64,000 bases of DNA from Onthophagus taurus (taxonomy: Eukaryota; Arthropoda; Insecta; Coleoptera; Scarabaeidae), in NCBI RefSeq assembly GCF_036711975.1, contig NC_091973.1, forward strand, positions 2,790,001 to 2,854,000, written 5' to 3'. The notes beneath the pieces were generated by a model. The model saw nothing but the letters and a program-made list of their open reading frames with translations, did not search any database and was not told where the DNA came from. Made by a program: the position numbers and the translations under genes. This document shows positions 59,001 to 64,000 of the stretch, piece by piece. Each line of letters begins with the position of its first letter. The stretch's first letter is position 1.

Positions 59001-60731
59001 CAGCCGTCCCAAGTTGTATTCGTGATATAAGAAATAATCTAGGCTGATTTCGAAGACGTCGGCCGCCCAAACTATCGTTAATGATACTACTTGGTGCGGC
59101 CGACGTCTTCGAAGTCGGCCGAGATTACTTCTTATGTCACAAACAATACTTGGGTTGGGTTAGGTTGGGTTGGTTTTACTATTAACAACTATATGGAACA
59201 AGTAATCTCGGCCGACTTCGAAGACGTCGGCCGCCCCAAGTTGTATTCGTGATATAAGAAATAATCTCGGCTGATTTCGAAGACGTTGGCCGCCCTAACT
59301 ATCGTTAATGATACTACTTCGTGCGGCCGACGTCTTCGAAGTCGGCCGAGATTACTTCTTATGTCACAAACAATACTTGGGTTGGGTTGGGTTGGTTTTA
59401 CTATTAACAACTTTATATAACAAGTAATCTCGGCCGACTTCGAAGACGTCGGCCGCCCCAAGTTATATTTGTGATATAAGAAATAATCTCGGCTGATTTC
59501 GAAGACGTCGGCCGCCCAAACTATCGTTAATGATACAACTTGGTGCGGCCGACGTCTTCGAAGTCGGCCGAGGTTACTTCTTATGTCACAAACAATACTT
59601 GGGTTGGGTTGGGTTGCGTTGGGTTGGTTTTACTATTAACAACTTTATGGAACAAGTAATCTCGGCCGACTTCGAAGACGTCGGCCGCCCCAAGTTGTAT
59701 TCGTGATATAAGAAATAATCTCGGCTGATTTCGACGACGTCGGCTGCCCAAACTATCGTTAATGACACTACTTGGTGCGGCCGACGTCTTCGAAGTCGGC
59801 CGAGATTACTTCTTATGTCATCAACAATACTTGGGTTGGGTTGGTTTTACAATTAACAACTTTATGGAATAGATAATATTGGTCCAAAGTGTCAAATTAA
59901 CAATATAGTAAACTTGGTGCGGCCGACGTCTTCGAAGTCGGCCGAGAATACTTCTTATATCACGAACAATACTTCGATTGGGTTGGGTTGGGCTGCATTG
60001 GGTTGGGTTGGTTTTACTATTAACAACTTTATGGAACAAGTAATCTCGGCCGACTTCGAAGACGTCGGCCGCCCCAAGTTATATTTGTGATATGAGAAAT
60101 AATCTCGGCCGACTTTGAAGACGTCGGCCACACAAAGTTTTGTCCATGATACTTGAGGATCAACATTTTGTCATATCTCCAACAATAATCAAGATATCCG
60201 CTGCGACAACTAAAATCAAACACACTGTATATGTATAACCTTCAGCATTTTATTTTACCTTGAAGTATCTAAAATATCAGATAACAATCTGTTTAAAAAC
60301 TGTTATATTGATGCAAATTAATACAAATTTAAAACGCTCAAGGAACTATATTTATAAAATAAAAAAAATAGATGTAATTACTTAATAACTTACATGTAAA
60401 CGTTTTAAGAGATTTGCATCTGTATTCGAGCCCATACTTTGTTTTGCGGCTTTCCAAAATTGTTTTTGTGCAGAATACCGATTTGCAGGACATATTTTAA
60501 ATAAACAATCTATAAATGAATTAATGATATTTGAATAAAGTAAATGTAAAATTTTTGTTTTGTACCTCTAAATTTTTTTGGTGGTGTTACTAAATCTCCT
60601 GCATCCGGGCAAACAACACACCGGTCATCGACTAACCCTAAAGTACTTAAAAACCCACTAACGTTCCCTTCTGCATAAAGGGAAACGATATCACCCATAT
60701 GAAGTAAACTTGATGATCCCATCTCAACCAT
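47070..60731 (-). CDS. Itpr: Inositol 1,4,5-trisphosphate receptor, complete, 20 exons
   Basis: ER calcium-release channel gated by IP3. Exons: 60731-60566, 60509-60394, 58206-58120, 58061-57052, 56866-56701, 56643-56500, 56427-55679, 55626-55328, 54184-54003, 53956-53066, 53016-52816, 52762-52253, 51587-51467, 51401-50959, 50510-50393, 50339-48717, 48663-48326, 48270-48096, 47841-47530, 47476-47070. Phases join and give 2685 aa. The ATG context is CAAAATGG. Visible parts: N-terminal beta-trefoil/MIR region ([20 protein letters not shown]); IP3-binding residues RTTGR at 268-272, R495/K499/R502 in [11 protein letters not shown] and R595/K596 in [10 protein letters not shown], all conserved; RIH-type helical domains; a run of membrane segments from about residue 2220; pore filter GGGIGD at about 2482-2487; and the CFICG...H zinc-finger-like linker with the C-terminal coiled coil ([19 protein letters not shown]). 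Introns 2 and 8 carry GC-rich repeats. Confidence 0.98.
51856..51960 (-). CDS. Itpr: Candidate 105-nt cassette exon of Itpr
   Basis: Within the intron between exons 12 and 13, a block with acceptor GATGGGTAG and a perfect donor GTAAGT is exactly 105 nt, open in the phase required (phase 0 both sides), and far GC-richer than its AT-rich surroundings. It would insert 35 residues (starting [19 protein letters not shown]) between Gln1507 and Thr1508, that is between STTVQ and TRQPIF. I do not know this insert from IP3 receptors I can recall, where these two motifs are contiguous. Optional inclusion is inferred. Confidence 0.6.
54470..54885. repeat. Small copy of the GC-rich palindromic repeat in Itpr intron 8
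   Basis: Contains GGGTTAGGTTGGGTT, spacer pieces such as AAGTATTGTTCGTGATACTG, half a palindrome (CATCTTCGAAGTCGGCCGAG) at about 54781, and one complete palindromic block at about 54846-54870. It is diverged and short compared with the main arrays. Confidence 0.75.
55224..55253 (-). CDS. Itpr: Candidate 30-nt microexon of Itpr
   Basis: In the intron between exons 8 and 9, a 30-nt block has a strong acceptor (TTTTCCCATACACAG) and a donor (AG/GTATAA). Flanking phases fit exactly: T from exon 8 plus CT opens a codon, and the final G plus CT of exon 9 closes one. It would add ten residues, reading [10 protein letters not shown] before [10 protein letters not shown]. By eye the site corresponds to the small alternatively spliced SIII insert of vertebrate ITPR1. 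Confidence 0.6.
58383..60229. mobile_element. 1.85-kb TA-flanked element carrying GC-rich palindromic array 3, in Itpr intron 2
   Basis: The ends are inverted repeats of about 40 bp: left TACAGTGTGTTTGATTATAA through AACAGATATCTTGA, right the complement (TACAGTGTGTTTGATTTTAG through AGCGGATATCTTGA). TA flanks both sides (58381-58382, 60230-60231), as for Tc1/mariner-type insertions. Inside, from about 58444 to 60140, lie six to seven tandem units of about 220-230 bp, each with two or three palindromic blocks, a TTGGG run and the ACTATTAACAACTTTATGGA spacer. No transposase is encoded. Either the array arose inside the element or the element captured it. Confidence 0.7.
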
Positions 60732-61180
60732 TTTTGAGGTTATAGTTGAGTTTTTTAATTTTTAGGTTAAAGATCAGGAAAACATGTTACTTTTCTCTCA
60801 TTTGTCTAAAATAAATTAATATAAATTGTATAAAAAAATAAAAATATTAAAACTAGTTTTTTTTCTTTTAATGGTTTTAAAGTAATTACAAAATAACTTA
60901 CCTAGCACGGAGAGGTTATGATACCTTCCTGCTAGTTTCTATTTAGAATAAAAACTAAAAACGAGAATTTTCGTCGCGAATCACATGTAATACTGAGAAT
61001 TTCCGTATAAAAACGATAAAATTCAGTAAATTTACATAAACAAGACCGAAGACGTACACGATACGCACAGCTTAGTTTCAAACCACATACATATTTGTGG
61101 ATTCCTGCTATATTTTTGTTACCACCTTCTATCTTTTTCCTATCTATTAACAAACCCATCTTCTATCTTTGTCATTTTAT
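60732..61180 (-). promoter_or_regulatory. 5' leader and probable promoter side of Itpr
   Basis: On the minus strand a good donor (GTGCTAG/GTAAGT at 60902/60901) and a good acceptor (TTTATTTTAG ending at 60806) suggest a 96-bp 5' UTR intron, with the leader resuming at 60805 and reaching the ATG at 60731. The upstream exon end is not determined. Confidence 0.5.
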
Positions 61181-61494
61181 TTTGAAAAATAATAGTGGGG
61201 AAAATTTAATCCTAATAGAATCCTGTATACGTCTCAATTAAGAAGCAACAATAAGATTGTTCCTTAAATTGAAGACTTCGTTAAACATTAATAAAAGAAG
61301 AAAATTTTTAATTCTTCTTTTTTTTTAATATTAGCACTCATTTTTATACGTTTTTTGGTGTATTTTTAATTAAAACAGTTTTCTTTTCTTTTTTTATATA
61401 GTGAAAACTCTATGTTTTATCTCTTTCTTTGATTTATATTGTTATTAACATTCTAGTTTTACAAGTAGTTATTGCTTGAAGAAAGAAAGGTATA

Positions 61495-61690
61495 TCTCGG
61501 TCGCTCTAAATGTTGTTTATGATACTTTAAATTTTAAGTATTCGAAGTCGGCCGAGATTATTTCTTCAATAAAGTTGTTAATGGTATCACTTGGAATTCG
61601 GAGTATTAAACCATGCCTATCTTGCTTTAAATCTCTAGTGATACTATTAACAACTTTATATAATCTCGGCCGACTTCGAAGCCGTGGGAA
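61495..61690. repeat. Degraded fragment of the GC-rich palindromic repeat
   Basis: Holds half-palindromes (TTCGAAGTCGGCCGAGATTA at about 61540; AATCTCGGCCGACTTCGAAG at about 61662), the TAAAGTTGTTAATGGTA spacer and a decayed border motif (TTAAACCATGCCTATCTTGC). Confidence 0.75.
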
Positions 61691-61895
61691 ATTTCTAGTT
61701 TTGACCCTGTCATGAAGGAGCATGTCAAATTAGCAATGAAAGGTGCTTTAAACTTTAAATGAAAGGTGGAATTAGTGGATCCATTATAGTGGCAAAAATA
61801 TACAAAATGAATTAATAGAATTCATTTCGCAAAGAATTCAAAGCATTTTGCCATAGATGACTGTACTCCTGATATAAGCCATAGAGTTGTGATTA

Positions 61896-62068
61896 CAAAC
61901 ATTAATTATATCGTGAAGTTTTCTTTAGCAATTAGTAATGGCATTTATAGCGTAAAGTTTTCTTTTGTAATGTCATTTATAGCATGAAGGAATGTTGGGT
62001 AAGGTTAGTTTTGTTTACAAACATTAATTATACCGTGAAGTTTTCTTTAGTAATTAGTAACCGAGTGT
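61896..62068 (+). repeat. Two-copy direct repeat, 116 bp apart
   Basis: ACAAACATTAATTATATCGT followed by GAAGTTTTCTTTAGCAATTA at about 61896 recurs with two changes at about 62012. A partial third copy (GTAAAGTTTTCTTTTGTAAT) lies between. It has no coding capacity. Confidence 0.7.
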
Positions 62069-62109
62069 AGAATATCGACGAGGCAGAACTTTTCTAGAAA
62101 ATTTTTACA

Positions 62110-62275
62110 AAACTTCAAATTAGAGATCGACTCAAATCAAAATGAGACACCAGAATAGCTCTCTGGGTGGATAGAGTAACTAACAGAACAGTATTTTGGA
62201 CATATTATGAGAAACAGAAAAAAATACCGCCTACAGAGACTTCACACTCAAGAAAAAGAACTGGCTTAATTCATT
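62110..62275 (+). pseudogene. Relic of a non-LTR retrotransposon ORF2 C-terminus
   Basis: One frame reads ALWVDRVTNRT and a shifted frame reads YFGHIMRNRKKYRLQRL. Both are recognisable pieces of the conserved tail of insect RT-like proteins (SWVDRVTNEEVL ... YFGHIMRNEKYRLL). The segment normally between them is deleted and the frame is broken. Confidence 0.6.
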
Positions 62276-64000
62276 GAAGAATTCATTGAACTAAGATTGT
62301 CACGCATAATTTTTAGATAGCAAAGTATAATGTTAAAAACAATTAAGTGGTGAATAAAAATAAAAAATTACTTACCTTGATAATAACTTATGATGCATCT
62401 GGGTAAAAAAAATGTGTGATGAAAAAACTACCTTGAGACGTAATTTAGGATTTATATTTTATTGTATTGAGTTTTGTCAACATGGAAAAGTACAAATATT
62501 GCATTACACCGACTCTAGCCTGGAATCACAATACATTGTGTGTAATGTAGTACTGGTTTCGTCCCGCAATTACTTGTGCACGAGGAATTCGCCTCCCTTC
62601 GCCCTCATTGAACTTTCCCTTCGTTAAAAACGGTTCCGTAAAGAAAAACCGTTTCCCAGTACGATTGTGTACGTTTTCAATCGAGTTACTCGTTATCATT
62701 TTTTTTTGTATATTTATTTTATTATTTCATTTTGTTTTTTTTTCTTATTTCGTTTGGATCTGAAGACCGATAACTTGTTTCGCGTTTACCAGCAATTCAA
62801 CACAGCCATTCTAAATAACGTAACCAAAACCGAACAAAACCGCCCGATTCATTTTTTCGAGCAATATTTTTCTCCGTAATGTTTCCGTCGCGATGTTGTT
62901 AAACGCCCTTCCATTTTTTTTTGTTTTTTTTTAAATTTTTTCGTCGATATAGATATCGCGTCGATTTTCATTTTACTAGACGTACTCAACTAATGTTAAT
63001 ATATTAGGTTATGGTCTATTATATCTAAATATCAATTTATGATACAATAATAGGTACAGGTTACAAATGACAATTATTACACACAAATGCGGCATGTGAC
63101 ACTGGACAGTAAGCATAATTAATAAACGACAATTAACGCTGAGTATGGTTTTTTTATAAACTAAACTAAATAGAGATAAGAGATATAGAAGAGAGGAATA
63201 GTCCGGAAACACGGATACTTTCAATCGATTTAAGTCCAGCACACAAATTATTTTCTTTTCTTTTCATTTTTTTTGTTTCGTTATTTATTTATATTTTTTT
63301 GCATTCAACCTTTTTCTCCGTGTACAGGATACCCCAAAGACATCGATCATGGGGCGTCCCGTCTATTTCATTTTATTTTCTTAAATAGTTTTTTTTACAT
63401 CAACCACGTCGCCGTTGACGAGATATTATCATTATTATTATTATTATTCAGCTGATGATGGGGACAAGGTGCACCGCTCCTTACTCTCGCTTATTTTTCG
63501 CTCAATTACTTAAATATTTTGCATCGATTTGGTTTTTTTTGCTGATATGTCGCTAACTTTTCACGTCCGAATTTTCGTCGGCTAAATGACGAAAACGCCT
63601 CAAATTTATTGAAATAAAGACGGTTGTGATGGTTATTTAGGTTGCGTTAAAAGATCCGCCGGAAGTACAGCTAAGTAACGATTTAATAATAAGTCGATTC
63701 TTCAACGCATGCGGAGTATTATTTTCACGTCCTGGAAAATGCGATTCGCAAGCGCGGAAGGATCTATTTGTATATCAGTCAGATCTTATTTTTTATTTAT
63801 TTTTTTTCGTTGTGTAACGTTTGTCGTCATTCGGCCGATCGTTTTACATTCACCTTTTTTTTAATCCTAAAGCTAAAAACATACTGTTTATAAGACGTCT
63901 CTTATAATTAAAAGTTATTGCATGAAATAGTAATGAGGTACTGTACTCCTAATAATATAACCTCTGTACATTTTACATCTTAAGAACTTTTTTTTCTCAT
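62276..64000. other. No gene recognised
   Basis: AT-rich sequence with T-rich runs and several GC-moderate islands (about 62520-62690 and 63310-63480). Open frames are short with no recognisable product or splice context. It could be a UTR or intron of a gene lying beyond the window. Confidence 0.3.

Noticed and set aside
58440-60140. Resemblance of the palindromic arrays to a CRISPR array
   Set aside because: The spacers are themselves repeated, unit lengths vary around 220 bp, and the host is a eukaryote with no cas genes.
62412-62879. Short open frames of 70 residues in the last 1.6 kb
   Set aside because: They have no homology, AT-rich codon content typical of noncoding DNA, and no splice sites bounding them.

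Overview
The window looks like a piece of an insect nuclear genome: AT-rich, intron-containing, mostly short GT-AG introns of 45-100 bp, and animal neuronal and signalling genes whose closest recognisable relatives are insect ones. A beetle is my best guess, because euchromatic satellites of about 170 bp and short introns resemble what is known from Tribolium. That placement is inference.

Layout. (1) 36-1013: last exon of an unrecognised + strand gene, then a long 3' UTR-like stretch with a small hairpin transposon. (2) 3816-5093 (-): a single-coding-exon gene for a disordered protein with a predicted N-myristoylation start. (3) 6731-20202 (+): a complete 23-exon voltage-gated calcium channel alpha2/delta gene (1193 aa). 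Its introns 3 and 21 are swollen by two tandem satellites. A third satellite of 5.8 kb follows the gene. (4) 28439-35610 (+): a complete 20-exon Cadps/CAPS gene (1337 aa). (5) 38396-39316 (+): a KLF15-like zinc-finger gene. (6) 40182-43452 (-): cyclin G, 3 coding exons. (7) 47070-60731 (-): a complete 20-exon IP3 receptor gene (2685 aa without optional exons). (8) 60.7-64 kb: 5' leader of the IP3 receptor gene, repeat fragments and a retrotransposon relic, with no further gene seen.

Three of the genes share a theme. Alpha2/delta sets the presynaptic abundance of voltage-gated Ca2+ channels, CAPS primes dense-core vesicles for Ca2+-triggered release, and the IP3 receptor releases Ca2+ from the ER. 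Nothing in the sequence shows that this neighbourhood is more than chance.

The most unusual material is repetitive. One component is three different satellites of about 170-bp monomers (A in intron 3, B in intron 21, C downstream) that share one short core, dyad-symmetric in A and C. The other is a GC-rich palindromic repeat family, arrayed in the cyclin G intron, between cyclin G and the IP3 receptor gene, and in IP3 receptor introns. It has a common border motif and carries a hAT relic and a TTAA-flanked mini-element, each with a clean target-site duplication. In the genes, the main oddities are an alpha2/delta whose MIDAS metal site is broken at two loops, and two candidate alternative exons (105 nt and 30 nt) in the IP3 receptor gene.
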